Assembly (NCBI RefSeq): GCF_014268885.2 | Contig: NZ_CP077095.1 | Location: forward strand, 4,619,001-4,683,000 | DNA: 64,000 nt | Direction of reading: 5' to 3' | Origin: Pseudomonas xantholysinigenes | GTDB taxonomy: Bacteria; Pseudomonadota; Gammaproteobacteria; Pseudomonadales; Pseudomonadaceae | Shown: positions 46,433 through 55,854 of the stretch, in pieces | Position numbering within the stretch: position 1 is the stretch's first letter | How the letters are laid out: each line of letters opens with the position of its first letter | The notes under the pieces: model-generated | The model's input: only the letters and a program-made list of their open reading frames with translations | The model's database searches: none | What the model was told of the DNA's origin: nothing | Program-made: the position numbers and the translations under genes

Positions 46433-46683
46433 ATTTCACGTCCAACCGGACGCAGGGTATTCCAGGCGGCCATGTCCTCTGGTTCTGGCGCGTTCAGATC
46501 ACATTGCGCCATCAGCTCTTCAAGCGTGTATTTAGGCTTCGCCCTGACAGGCTTGAGCACCATGCTTTCGCCAGCCGTGTCCAGACTCAGTGTTGACCCT
46601 ACTTCAAGACGCATCTGCTTGAGGACTGTGGAGGGAATTCGAATAGCGGCGCTGTTTCCCCACTGCTGAATCTTGATCTGCAT
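46429..46683 (-). CDS. MazE/AbrB-type antitoxin
   Basis: An 84-residue protein. The N-terminal swapped-hairpin AbrB domain is MQIKIQQWGNSAAIRIPSTVLKQM with STLSLDTAGESMVLKPV; the C-terminal tail (YTLEELMAQCDLN) neutralises the toxin. ATG 46683 gives the exact MazE N terminus. It probably autoregulates the operon. Confidence 0.88.
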   Translation of the reverse strand: MQIKIQQWGNSAAIRIPSTVLKQMRLEVGSTLSLDTAGESMVLKPVRAKPKYTLEELMAQCDLNAPEPEDMAAWNTLRPVGREM

Positions 46684-46866
46684 AAGTATCTCCCACGGTA
46701 GATACATAGTAGAAACCCTCCCAGCGATAGCAAGTGAAATGTAGAGACCAGGTATCTACACTGCCACCCCTCCAGCGCCCAAGAAAGACCACTTGATGCC
46801 AACGGGAAATGCCTTACTTGACCTTGGGAAGCGATCCCTGTTTGGCGACAAAGGACAACATCGTCA

Positions 46867-47559
46867 TCAAGGCAGGTACAGGCGGAACAACCCGCCCCCC
46901 AACGCTCCGCCGTTGGCAATCTCGATCCGCCCACGCACGCCGTTGCGCTCGTGCAAGGCGGCGATTCGCGCCGCGAAGTACAGGCCCAGCCCGGTGCTGC
47001 CGCTCTGCGAATCGATACCCTGCACATAGTCATGCTGACGTTCGAGCATGCGCTGTGGATAACCGGTGCCGTCGTCGTTGACGCTGATCACCATCTGCTC
47101 GCCTTCCTCCTCGATGCTGATCAGCAGGGCGTGGCCAGCATAGCGGATGGCATTGGTCAGCACATTGGCCACCACCGAGGCGACCAGTTCGCGGTCGAAG
47201 AAGCCCAGCGGGCTTTGCGTCTCGATACGCCAGGTGGCGAGGATGTCGCGGTGCTTGATCACATCTTCCTGGGCCGCCAGCTGAGCCTCGATGAAGTCGT
47301 CCAGCTCGTGGTAGTCCGGGCAGATCGGCAGCTGGTTGACCCCCAGCTTGTACAACCCCAGCAACTGCACGAGCATGCCGTTCAGGTGGCTGAGCTCATG
47401 CTCCACCACGCCCTGTTCGGTACCGCCACGCAACTCCTCGGGCAGGCGCGCCAGCCATTGGCTGTGGGCATGGGTCAGGGCCGCCAAAGAGTTCTTCAGG
47501 TCATGCACGGTGGAGGCGATCACCGTGGAAAAATCCAGCCCCTGGTTGTCCTGGTTCAT
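46867..47559 (-). CDS. small cytosolic sensor histidine kinase
   Basis: A 230-residue kinase without membrane helices. The phospho-acceptor box is STVHDLKNSLAALTHAHSQW; the ATPase has VVANVLTNAIRYAGHALLI (N box), VNDDGTGYP and GSTGLGLYFAARIAALH (G box). No sensor domain, so it must be driven by a partner. ATG 47559 overlaps the response regulator stop (ATGA), so the two are a functional pair. Confidence 0.88.
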   Translation of the reverse strand: MNQDNQGLDFSTVIASTVHDLKNSLAALTHAHSQWLARLPEELRGGTEQGVVEHELSHLNGMLVQLLGLYKLGVNQLPICPDYHELDDFIEAQLAAQEDVIKHRDILATWRIETQSPLGFFDRELVASVVANVLTNAIRYAGHALLISIEEEGEQMVISVNDDGTGYPQRMLERQHDYVQGIDSQSGSTGLGLYFAARIAALHERNGVRGRIEIANGGALGGGLFRLYLP

Positions 47560-49163
47560 GCGCCGAACACCCGGATGTGCAGTTTGCGGTAGCGATCGTA
47601 GCGGCTGTCGCTGGTCGGGATACCCGCCACGCTGGTGAGGCAGTCGCGGCATTCCTGCATCAGCGTCGGCGGTGGCGTTTCACCTCCGATGCGCAACAAC
47701 GCCTGGGCCGTGTTCAGGGCGATGCTGATGTTCTTCGGTTGCAGCGACAGGGCCTTGCGGAACATCCCCAGCGCCTCGTTGAGCTGGCCGCCCTGGTAGC
47801 TGCGCACGCCCTGACGGTTGAGGTCCACGGCCTCGGTCACAGCGCCGAGCACCGCCGGGTCGTCAGTGAGCTTGGCCACGCTCTGCATGACCTTGGGATC
47901 GTCGCCGTAGGTCTCCACGCAGCCTTTGAGAATCGAGGTGCCCGCAGAGTCCTGCCCCAGCTGCTGCAATTGCTTGGCCACGGTCAGCGCGGCTTCGACC
48001 GAGAAGAACTGGTCCATCTTTTCCAGGCGCTGCATGGCCTGCTCGGTGAGCTTGGCCGCGGTGTCCGGATCGCCGGCCTGCTGCAGGCTGGCGGCTTTCA
48101 TCAGCCGCGCGCGCACCTGCAGCCCCTGGTCCTCGACGTTTTCCTTGGCCACTTCACTGAGCACGGTGTTGATCTCGACCCGGGTCCGGGCATCGAGGCC
48201 GTTGCCGGCATTCTTGTTCATCAACGCCTGGACCAGGCCCAGGTTGCTTTCGGCATCCTTGTAGCGCGAACTCTGCCCCTGGTTCACCGCATGGCGGTAG
48301 GCCTTGGACGCACTCTCGAAGTCGGCATTGTCCAGCGCCAGCTTGCCCAGCGCGGCTTGACGGCGCACGGCCAGCGGCGACAGGCGCACGGCTTCCTCGA
48401 GCATGTGCTGTGCGCGCTTGCCCTCGCCCTGGGCCACCAGCACTTCGGCCATGCCGTCGTACAGGTTGGGCATGATCGGAAAAGCCTTCAGGGCCTGTTC
48501 GTAGACCCCTTGGGCCTGGGCATTCTGCCCGCGCTTGTGCAACAGGCTGCCCAACGCCGCATATACCCAGGGTTGCGGCCGGCTGGCGAGGATGTTCTGG
48601 AGGAACTTCTCCAGTTCGTCGAAGCGGTTGAGGTCGCGCAGGGCATCGGCGCGATAACGCAGGCACAGCGGCGCGAAACGCGGGTCTTTCTTGCACAGCT
48701 CGGCGCAGGCGGCGAGCACTTCGGCCGGGCGGCCGCGGTCCAGGGCCTGGAGAATCGGCTTGAGCAGCGTCTTGCGCTGGGTCAGCTTCTCGAGGCGCTG
48801 GGCAAGACCGACGCGGTTGAAAGGTTTGGTCAGGTAGGCGTCGGGTTCATGCTCGATGGCGCTGAGCACGATGGCCTGGCTGCTTTCAGCCGTGACCATG
48901 ATGAACACGCACTCATGGCTGATCAGCTTGTCGATGATCAGGTCTTCGAGCACCTGCTGGCCGTTCTTCTTGCCATCGCCCAGGTGAAAGTCCTGGAGGA
49001 TGAAGTCGTAGCGCTTCTGCCCGCACATGCGCAGCGCCTGTTCGCCACTGTCGGCCGTGTCAACGTCGCGTACGCCCAACTCACGGAGCATGGACCGGGT
49101 CGAGGTACGAAAGTCGGTGTAGTCGTCGACGATCAGAAAGCTTTTTTGCCCGTACTGCAGCAT
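47556..49163 (-). CDS. response regulator with TPR-repeat output
   Basis: A 535-residue protein. Receiver domain 1-125: IVDDYTDFR, phospho-acceptor Asp58 in RYDFILQDFHLGDGKKNG and Lys in YLTKPFNRVG. The rest is a chain of TPR-like helices (ALGSLLHKRGQNAQAQGVYEQAL; GVRSYQGGQLNEALGMFRKAL). There is no DNA-binding or enzymatic output, so it works by protein contacts. Start ATG 49163; a TTG codon directly before it is less likely. Confidence 0.88.
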   Translation of the reverse strand: MLQYGQKSFLIVDDYTDFRTSTRSMLRELGVRDVDTADSGEQALRMCGQKRYDFILQDFHLGDGKKNGQQVLEDLIIDKLISHECVFIMVTAESSQAIVLSAIEHEPDAYLTKPFNRVGLAQRLEKLTQRKTLLKPILQALDRGRPAEVLAACAELCKKDPRFAPLCLRYRADALRDLNRFDELEKFLQNILASRPQPWVYAALGSLLHKRGQNAQAQGVYEQALKAFPIMPNLYDGMAEVLVAQGEGKRAQHMLEEAVRLSPLAVRRQAALGKLALDNADFESASKAYRHAVNQGQSSRYKDAESNLGLVQALMNKNAGNGLDARTRVEINTVLSEVAKENVEDQGLQVRARLMKAASLQQAGDPDTAAKLTEQAMQRLEKMDQFFSVEAALTVAKQLQQLGQDSAGTSILKGCVETYGDDPKVMQSVAKLTDDPAVLGAVTEAVDLNRQGVRSYQGGQLNEALGMFRKALSLQPKNISIALNTAQALLRIGGETPPPTLMQECRDCLTSVAGIPTSDSRYDRYRKLHIRVFGA

Positions 49164-49313
49164 CAATACGACCTGTACTGGAAAAGAGGGAAAATGGCGC
49201 GAAGCGATACATGCCGCCGAGACCTTTATCGGCAGCGCTGCAGAAAAGATGAGTCCACCACGACAGCACCGAACAATGGCTCAATGCCACTATTTTATAG
49301 CCCCAGGCGCCTT

Positions 49314-52031
49314 TCAGGCCAGCAGGCCGAGCGACTTGGCCTTGGCGACCGCCTGGGTGCGGCGCTCGACCCCCAGCTTGCTGTTGATATGGCTGGCGTG
49401 GGTCTTGACGGTGTGCAGCGAGATGAACAACTGCTCGCTGATCTGTTGGTTGGAGCAGCCCTGGGCGATCAGGGCCAGTACCGCCAACTCTCGGCCGCTC
49501 AGGGCTTCGGCAATGGCGGCGCTGCTGACGATCGTCTCGGGCAGGCGCGCCAGCAGATCTGCCTGCACGGCACAGGCGCTGCGCCCTGCCAGTTGTTCGC
49601 GCAACCACTGCGGGTGCTCGTCCAATAGTCGCTGGAAGGCTTGCTGGGCGCCACCCTGGGCGGCCTCCAGCGCTTGGGCCAGCAGCTTCGCAGCCTCGGC
49701 TTCCCGCCCTTGCTCCAGCAACAATCCAATCAACTGGCACAAGGCACTGACCACCAGCGTCATCCCGCTGCTGGCCTGCCCACGCTCGACCAAGGCGCGC
49801 AGGCGCGCCTCGGCGGCGTCCGGGCGCTCAAGCACCCGCTCCAGCAAGGCCTGCTGCAATTCAATGTGCAGCGGCAGCAACGGGTGGAATTCCGGGGCCG
49901 CCGCAGGCTGCTCGCCGCCATAGGTCTGGCCGAGCCGCGTCAGCCAGGATTCGGCCAGGTCGGTTCGCCCCTGGGCCAGCCACAGCTCGCATTTCACCAG
50001 AGTGATCATCGCTAGATAGAAGATGGGCGGGACATCCCAGATATGCATCAGCCGCTCGGCTTCGGCCAGTTCCGCAAAGGCCTCGGCGAAACGCCCCTCG
50101 CGCCCGTCGAGCGAGGCGATCACGCAGTGGCCGATCAACACGCTGATATCACGGCAACTGCGCGCCTCGCTCAGGCCCGCCCGCAAACGCGCGCGCCCCG
50201 CCCCAGCCTGCAGGCGCGCAGCCAGCAGGTAGCCTTCGTACAGTGTGAGGCGGGCCCGCACGGCATACAGGCGCTGGCCTGAGAGCCCTTGCAGACGCTG
50301 CAAGCCCTGGCGCACTTCCTCCATCGCCCGCAAGACTTCACCACGGGCGTGCAGCACCCTGGCCCGGTCGTAGTGGGCCAGCGCCTCGAACAAGGGGTTG
50401 CCCACCCGCTGAGCGAGTTCCAGCGCCTCACGGTTCCAGCCACGCGCGCGCCAGAAATCGCCATCGGCAATGGCCAGGTTCGACAATGTCGAGAGGCACA
50501 CCAGGCGCTGCCCATAACGCTTGCACGGCAGGCTCTGCAACGCCTCGCCACAATAAGCCAGCGTCCGCGCGCGATCACCACGGCCGCGGGCGATCACCCC
50601 GCTCAAGGCCAGCCACTGGGCCAGCATCGACTTCTGCGCGGTGGCCGAGGGCGCTGGCAAGAAGCGGCTCAGGTGGGCCGACAGCTCTTCGGCGGCATCG
50701 AGCTGGCAAGCCAGGCCCAATGCCCAGCTATAAAGCACGATCAGTCGTGGGGTGCTGATCAGTAGGCTGTCGGGCAGGTCCATCTTCCAGCGCAGCAGCA
50801 TGCCGACGTTCTGTTCCGCCAGCAGTTGTTCCTCCGACAGGCTCTGCACCAGGTCCGCCGCCACATCCAGATGGCCGGCGCGCAGCGCTTGTTCAACGGC
50901 CTCGTCGAGCAGACCCTGGCCTTCGAACCAACGACAGGCCCGCAGGTGCAGCCCTGCGAGCGGCTCGCTGGCCTGACGGCTGCGCAACAGATCGGAGAAC
51001 AAGTGGTGATACCGGAACCAGGTGCCATGCTCGTCCAGCGGCACCAGGAACACCTGGTGAGCCTGCAGGTAGCGCAGCACCTCGGCGCTGTCATGGCGCT
51101 CACGCAGGGCATCGCACAGCTCGGCGCAGAATCGCTCCTGGCAGGCGGTGTCGTAGAGGAAGGCCTGCACCGCTGCCGGCAGGATCTCGATCACCTCCTC
51201 CAGCAGGTAGTCGCGGATCAACCCCTCCCCGCCATGCAAGGCCTGGGGCAAGGCGTTGTCCTCGCCTGACTCGCTGGCGGCCAGCTGCCAGAAACGCAGG
51301 CCAGCCACCCAACCGTCGCTGCGCTGGATCAGGTTGTCGAGGGCCTGGCCACGCAAGCCGGTCGGCTGCCGGCCAATCACCGCCAGGGCTTCGTCCGGGG
51401 TCAGGCGCAGGTCTTGCTCGTTGAGTTCCACCAACTGCCGCGACAGCCGCAGGCGAGCCAGGTGCCAGTCGGGGCGCTGACGGCTGGTGACCAGCAGCAC
51501 CAGCCCAGGCGGCAAGTGATTGAGGAAGAATTGCAGGCAACGGTCGAGCACCGGCCCCTGGGCCAGGTGGTAGTCATCGAGCACCAGCATCAGCGGCGTG
51601 TCGGCTTGCAGATAGAGCGCCAGTTCATCGAGCAGGCCATCGAGCCATTCCTCGAAGGCGAACGGCTGGTGGCGCTGGCGCATCTTCAACAGGCCCAGGG
51701 CCTGCCCGCCCAAGGCCGGGCAGAATTGCTGCAGGCCCTCGAGCAGGCGCTCGAGAAAGCGACCAGGGTCGGCATCGCGCTGGCTCAGGCCGAGCCACAG
51801 GCTACGCCAATGGTTGGGCAGCGCCTGGCAGAACTCGATGGCCAGCGAGCTCTTGCCGAACCCTGCCGGGGCATTCACCAGCAACAGACGCCCCGTCAAC
51901 CCGCTGTGCAAGCGCTGGCACAGGCGTGCTCGGGGAACGTGCGCCTCCGGCAAAGGCGGCCGGAAGAAACGCCCGTCCAACAGGCCCAGGGCCTGGCTGG
52001 CAACTCCATGGGTACGGGACAAGTCTGTCAT
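49314..52031 (-). CDS. MalT-like LuxR-family ATPase regulator
   Basis: A 905-residue LAL/STAND-type activator. P-loop at residues 54-62 (NAPAGFGKSS), Walker B-like LMLVLDDYHLAQG, a long helical sensor region (about 330-830) and a C-terminal LuxR helix-turn-helix (LSGRELAVLALIAQGCSNQQISEQLF then SLHTVKTHASHINSKLG). ATP and an unknown ligand should trigger oligomerisation. It lies upstream of, and in the same direction as, the TPR regulator, and directly downstream of the DUF1329-DUF1302 genes, which it probably controls. Confidence 0.9.
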   Translation of the reverse strand: MTDLSRTHGVASQALGLLDGRFFRPPLPEAHVPRARLCQRLHSGLTGRLLLVNAPAGFGKSSLAIEFCQALPNHWRSLWLGLSQRDADPGRFLERLLEGLQQFCPALGGQALGLLKMRQRHQPFAFEEWLDGLLDELALYLQADTPLMLVLDDYHLAQGPVLDRCLQFFLNHLPPGLVLLVTSRQRPDWHLARLRLSRQLVELNEQDLRLTPDEALAVIGRQPTGLRGQALDNLIQRSDGWVAGLRFWQLAASESGEDNALPQALHGGEGLIRDYLLEEVIEILPAAVQAFLYDTACQERFCAELCDALRERHDSAEVLRYLQAHQVFLVPLDEHGTWFRYHHLFSDLLRSRQASEPLAGLHLRACRWFEGQGLLDEAVEQALRAGHLDVAADLVQSLSEEQLLAEQNVGMLLRWKMDLPDSLLISTPRLIVLYSWALGLACQLDAAEELSAHLSRFLPAPSATAQKSMLAQWLALSGVIARGRGDRARTLAYCGEALQSLPCKRYGQRLVCLSTLSNLAIADGDFWRARGWNREALELAQRVGNPLFEALAHYDRARVLHARGEVLRAMEEVRQGLQRLQGLSGQRLYAVRARLTLYEGYLLAARLQAGAGRARLRAGLSEARSCRDISVLIGHCVIASLDGREGRFAEAFAELAEAERLMHIWDVPPIFYLAMITLVKCELWLAQGRTDLAESWLTRLGQTYGGEQPAAAPEFHPLLPLHIELQQALLERVLERPDAAEARLRALVERGQASSGMTLVVSALCQLIGLLLEQGREAEAAKLLAQALEAAQGGAQQAFQRLLDEHPQWLREQLAGRSACAVQADLLARLPETIVSSAAIAEALSGRELAVLALIAQGCSNQQISEQLFISLHTVKTHASHINSKLGVERRTQAVAKAKSLGLLA

Positions 52032-52184
52032 GGCCGGCTCGTTCTGATTGGAGTAATGCGGCGATATGCAATGTTGCGAGACTAGCGGCAAACGCCGCGT
52101 AATTGAAGATGATGGAAACCCATTGCGCCAAAAAGACTACAACAAAAAGAAACAACACTGACGCAAGCCTCGCGCCAGAACAGA

Positions 52185-52208
52185 AACGCCCCGGCAAGCC
52201 GGGGCGTT
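52185..52208 (-). terminator. terminator of the DUF1302-DUF1329 operon
   Basis: Perfect 11-bp stem AACGCCCCGGC / GCCGGGGCGTT, 34 bp after the DUF1329 stop, followed on the minus strand by TCTGTTCTG. It separates this operon from the LuxR gene. Confidence 0.72.
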
Positions 52209-52241
52209 CTGGGGGATCACACGGAGTGGACAGCGATCAGG

Positions 52242-53606
52242 TCAACGCACACCAGCCTGACGCAGTGCCGCCGGCTGGAAATCAGCCTTGCTGGCGCTGA
52301 AGCCGAAGTTGTATGCGCTCTTTTCTTCGTTCTTCATGCCCAGTGCCAGGTAACGGCCCGATTGCAGGTCGTAGATGGCTTCCAGGGTGTACCACGGTAC
52401 TTGCACGTTGTAGTACGGCTGGGCGTGGGCTTCCGATACACGCCACAGCTGGTTGCGCCCGTCGTACTGGTCGATCACCGCAGCCTGCCAGGTGTCCTCG
52501 TCGATGTAGAAATCACGCTTGGCATAGATGTGGCGCTGGCCAGGCTTGAGGGTGGCGACCACGTGCCAGACACGCCGCAGCTCATAGCGTGCCAGGTCCT
52601 GGTTGATGTGCCCGGCCTTGATGATGTCGGAGTACTTGAGCTTCGGATCATCCAGCTTGTAGGCGTTGGAGGCGATGTACATCTCCTTCTTGCCTTCGAG
52701 CTTCCAGTCGTAGCGGTCCGGCGCGCCGTTGTACATGTCCAGGTTGTCGGAGGTACGCAGGCCGTCGGCGGCGGTACCCGGGCCATCGTAGGAAACCTGC
52801 GGCGCCTGGCGCACACGGCGCTGGCCGGCGTTGTAGATCCAGGCCTTGCGCGGTTCCTTGACCTGGTCGAGGGTCTCGTGGACCAACAGTACGGTACCGG
52901 CCAGGCGCGCCGGCGCGGTCACTTCCTGCTTGAAGTAGAACAGGATGTTGCCAGGGTTGGCTGGATCGTAGTCCTTCATCTTGTCGCGGAAGACGAACTG
53001 GTCCTGGAAGTACACCAGGCTGTAGGAGCCATTCTGCTGCGGGGTGGCCTGGGTGACCAGACGGGTCACACTGCCGCCCCGGTAGCGGGTGATGTGGTTC
53101 CAGATCACCTCCAGGCCGTCCTTGGGAATCGGGAACGGAATCGCCGTGCGGAAGTTCTCCAGGCCGTTGCCGCCGGCGACCAGCGTGGTTTTGGTGGCGT
53201 TTTCCTTGATCGCCGCGAACACATCGTCCGGCACGGTGGCGCCGCGGTGGGTCTTGTACACCGGAATCTTGTAGCTGTCTGGATAACGCTTGAGCATTGC
53301 CAGCTGGCCAGGCGAGAGCTTGTCCTTGTACTGGTCGGCGTTCTGCGCGGTGATGGTGAACAGCGGTTTCTCGCTGCCGTATGGGTCGGATAGGAAGCCC
53401 TTGCTGTCGGCGCTGCCGGCACTCTTGGACAGTGGCTCCCACGGGCCGATGGAGCCGTCGGCGTTGCCGGCCTTTTCCGCGCCCATCGGTGTGAGCGACG
53501 CGCCCAGCTTGGCCGCCTGATCGGCGGAAACCGCAGCCATGACGCTGGTCGCCAGCAGGGACATGCCCAGTACCCCGGCTTGCAGCAGACGTGTGGTCAT
53601 TTTCAT
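52242..53606 (-). CDS. DUF1329 outer-membrane lipoprotein-sorting-like protein
   Basis: A 454-residue protein with a signal peptide (LLQAGVLGMSLLATSVMA). DUF1329 proteins adopt a LolA-like half-barrel and lie beside DUF1302 barrels. Conserved stretches: GLEVIWNHITRYRGGSVTRL, RKAWIYNAGQRRVRQAPQVSYDG and QRHIYAKRDFYIDEDTWQ. A role in moving lipids or hydrophobic substrates across the periplasm is inferred. Start 53606 (MKMTTR) or 53600 is possible. Second gene of the operon, 26 bp after DUF1302. Confidence 0.88.
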   Translation of the reverse strand: MKMTTRLLQAGVLGMSLLATSVMAAVSADQAAKLGASLTPMGAEKAGNADGSIGPWEPLSKSAGSADSKGFLSDPYGSEKPLFTITAQNADQYKDKLSPGQLAMLKRYPDSYKIPVYKTHRGATVPDDVFAAIKENATKTTLVAGGNGLENFRTAIPFPIPKDGLEVIWNHITRYRGGSVTRLVTQATPQQNGSYSLVYFQDQFVFRDKMKDYDPANPGNILFYFKQEVTAPARLAGTVLLVHETLDQVKEPRKAWIYNAGQRRVRQAPQVSYDGPGTAADGLRTSDNLDMYNGAPDRYDWKLEGKKEMYIASNAYKLDDPKLKYSDIIKAGHINQDLARYELRRVWHVVATLKPGQRHIYAKRDFYIDEDTWQAAVIDQYDGRNQLWRVSEAHAQPYYNVQVPWYTLEAIYDLQSGRYLALGMKNEEKSAYNFGFSASKADFQPAALRQAGVR

Positions 53607-53632
53607 TCTGTTGTCGTCCTGGATCAGAGTTC

Positions 53633-55522
53633 TTAGAAGTTCACGCCGAAGCTGAGGGCGACGAAGTCGCGATCATCCACGGTGGTGTACTTGCCATCGA
53701 AGAAGTTGGTGTACGACAGGCTCGCCGTGTAGGTGTTCTGGTACTCGGCGTCCAGGCCCAGGCTGACGGCCTTGCGACCTTCCTCGAAGTTACCGCCAGG
53801 GCCCGGGGAGTAACCGGAGACGTCGTGGGACCAGGCCACGCTCGGCTTGAGGTTGACCCCGGCGAAGACGTCGTTGTAGTCCCAGATGGCGCGTGCGCGG
53901 TAGCCCCACGAGGTGCTGGTGGTGAAGCCGTCACCTTCGCAGTTGCGCGTGAGGTTGGCGTTCGAGCTGCCCAGGCCGGAGCCACTGATGGTGCTGGCAT
54001 TGAGCAGGCGGCAGGCATTGCCCGGCAGGTCGCCCGGGCCGTAAACCGGATCGCGGCCATAACGGGCCTTGTCACGGCTTTCCAGGCCACCGACATGGGT
54101 GACACCGACCTCACCCACCAGGGTCATGCGGCTGGCGCCCATCACCTGGTCGAAGAAGTGGGTGAAGGTGGTCTGGAACTGGGTGATTTCCTTGCGACGA
54201 TAACCGTGCAGGTCTTGTCCCGGCTGGCCGTTGAGTACCGAGGCATTACCGAACAACGGCCCGCCCAGCGGCTTGACGCCGGCAAACAGGATGTCGGTAC
54301 TGTTCAACTGCACCGGTGCGTTGGGGCGATAGCTGATCTCGCCGCTCCAGGCGGTACCGGTGGGCAGGGTGGTGGAGAAGCTGAGGCCGTAGAGACGAAT
54401 GTCCTCGGGGTATTCGACGAAGTACTGCGAGTTGCCGGCCACGACCAGTGGCGCAAGCCCCGCCAATGGGGTGGTCGCCAGCGCACGGGCGCGGGCGAAG
54501 GCGGCAGGCGAGGCGCCGGTGGCGCTGAAGATCGGTGCCCGGCTGTGGTAGTTCATGAAGTAGGCGCCGAACTCGGTGTCCAGCGGCTCGTACATGTAGC
54601 GGAACGCCAGGCCCCACTGGCCGCTGTCGCGGGCATCGCGGTCAGCGCCGCGGCGCACCAGCACGCCTTCTTCGTTGTAGTTGACATTGTTGGCCGCGAG
54701 CACGCCCCGCGCGGCGGCCGGCAAGGCATTGAGGGTACGGCTGCTGTTCAGCACGCGCAGGTTGTTGGTGCAACCGTCGGCAATGATGTCGGGCTGCGAG
54801 AAGAACGTGCCGCAGTTGTCGACGACCGTCTGGTCCCATTCGATCTGGTAGAACGCTTCGGCCGACAGGTTGTCGGTGAGGCTCTGGGAGATGTAGAACA
54901 TGTTGACCGGGATCAGGCCTTCCTTCACCTCGGAACCCGGACGGCGGAACGCGGACACGTCGATCGGGTTGATCGAGTTGATGCCGCCGCCGATGAAGGT
55001 GCTCTCGCCCCAGCTCACCACCTGCTTGCCCAGGCGCACCGAGCCCGGCAGGTCGGCGATGGAGTAGTTGTGATAGACGAAGGCGTCGAGCAGCTCGGCA
55101 CCGGAGGACTTGGCGCCCTCCTTGCGGTTGGAGTCGCTGATGTCCTTGAACTCGCGGCCTTCGTCCTTGAGCTCGAAGTCGTACCAGTACTTGCCCCGGA
55201 CGAACACGCCGGTGTCGCCGTACTTGAGCTCGAGGTCGTGGATACCCTTGAAGATCTTCGAGAAGGTTTCGCCCTTCTTGAAGTTGAGGTGGCCGTCGTC
55301 GGAGGTCTGCGACAAGCCTTTGCCGCCGTTGTTGACCCCGATGAGGTTCTTGTTCGGATTGGCAGTCGACCAGCTGGCGCCAACGGAGAGCGACGAGTCG
55401 AACTGGCCTTCGATTTCACCGATGTTGAAGCTGACCGCGAAAGCTGGACTTGCGAGCGTGGAAGCGAGGCTGACGGCCAGAGGCAGACGAGCCCGGCGCC
55501 AGAACGGGTTTGCAGATGTCAT
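53633..55522 (-). CDS. DUF1302 outer-membrane beta-barrel protein
   Basis: A 629-residue protein with signal peptide (LPLAVSLASTLASPAFA). Mature start VSFNIGEIEGQFDSSLSVGASW, many amphipathic strands and a C-terminal Phe (FVALSFGVNF), as required for barrel assembly. DUF1302 barrels pair with DUF1329 in sterol, alkane or fatty-acid related loci. Inferred role: uptake or export of a lipid-like substrate. The ATG 55522 start has GGAG eight bases before. Confidence 0.88.
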   Translation of the reverse strand: MTSANPFWRRARLPLAVSLASTLASPAFAVSFNIGEIEGQFDSSLSVGASWSTANPNKNLIGVNNGGKGLSQTSDDGHLNFKKGETFSKIFKGIHDLELKYGDTGVFVRGKYWYDFELKDEGREFKDISDSNRKEGAKSSGAELLDAFVYHNYSIADLPGSVRLGKQVVSWGESTFIGGGINSINPIDVSAFRRPGSEVKEGLIPVNMFYISQSLTDNLSAEAFYQIEWDQTVVDNCGTFFSQPDIIADGCTNNLRVLNSSRTLNALPAAARGVLAANNVNYNEEGVLVRRGADRDARDSGQWGLAFRYMYEPLDTEFGAYFMNYHSRAPIFSATGASPAAFARARALATTPLAGLAPLVVAGNSQYFVEYPEDIRLYGLSFSTTLPTGTAWSGEISYRPNAPVQLNSTDILFAGVKPLGGPLFGNASVLNGQPGQDLHGYRRKEITQFQTTFTHFFDQVMGASRMTLVGEVGVTHVGGLESRDKARYGRDPVYGPGDLPGNACRLLNASTISGSGLGSSNANLTRNCEGDGFTTSTSWGYRARAIWDYNDVFAGVNLKPSVAWSHDVSGYSPGPGGNFEEGRKAVSLGLDAEYQNTYTASLSYTNFFDGKYTTVDDRDFVALSFGVNF

Positions 55523-55854
55523 CGACGCTACTCCATGTACTTTTTTGTTATGGCAGTGAGTCCTTTCAGAAACGGCTTGAGCGCCTGGTTGAAGCAGGCT
55601 CCTGCCCAAGGCACCACGCGCAGGATGCGCGGTACCCTCCCCCATTCCTGAAAATCCCCTGACCCGACTATAGCCAGCGGTCACAGGTGCTTGATCCCTC
55701 TAAAGTGTGATTTGCGCGCCTGGGTGAAGCCCCACCCCGATTGGCCGCCCTGCGTGCCGGCAGTGCTCAAGCATGGCTCAATTTCATCGTTTGACAAGGC
55801 GCGATCCCCTCTAGCTTGCGGGTCGTACTCGCAGTAGCACGACCCGCGCAGCGG
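55523..55854. other. intergenic region with DUF1302 promoter region and ligase terminator
   Basis: About 330 bp without a gene. On the minus strand TATAGT (55667-55672) is a good -10, but the sequence 17 bp upstream is not a -35, suggesting an activator-dependent promoter (a MalT-like regulator is two genes away). The hairpin GCGGGTCGT / ACGACCCGC at 55818-55847, seven bases past the ligase stop, is a plausible terminator. Confidence 0.5.

Noticed and set aside
46684..46866. additional small gene between the antitoxin and the kinase gene
   Set aside because: Short open frames exist on both strands, but none has a ribosome site, signal peptide or recognisable family pattern.
47577..49628. 683-codon open frame opposite the TPR regulator
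   Set aside because: Runs across the gap and into the LuxR gene without a domain or start context.
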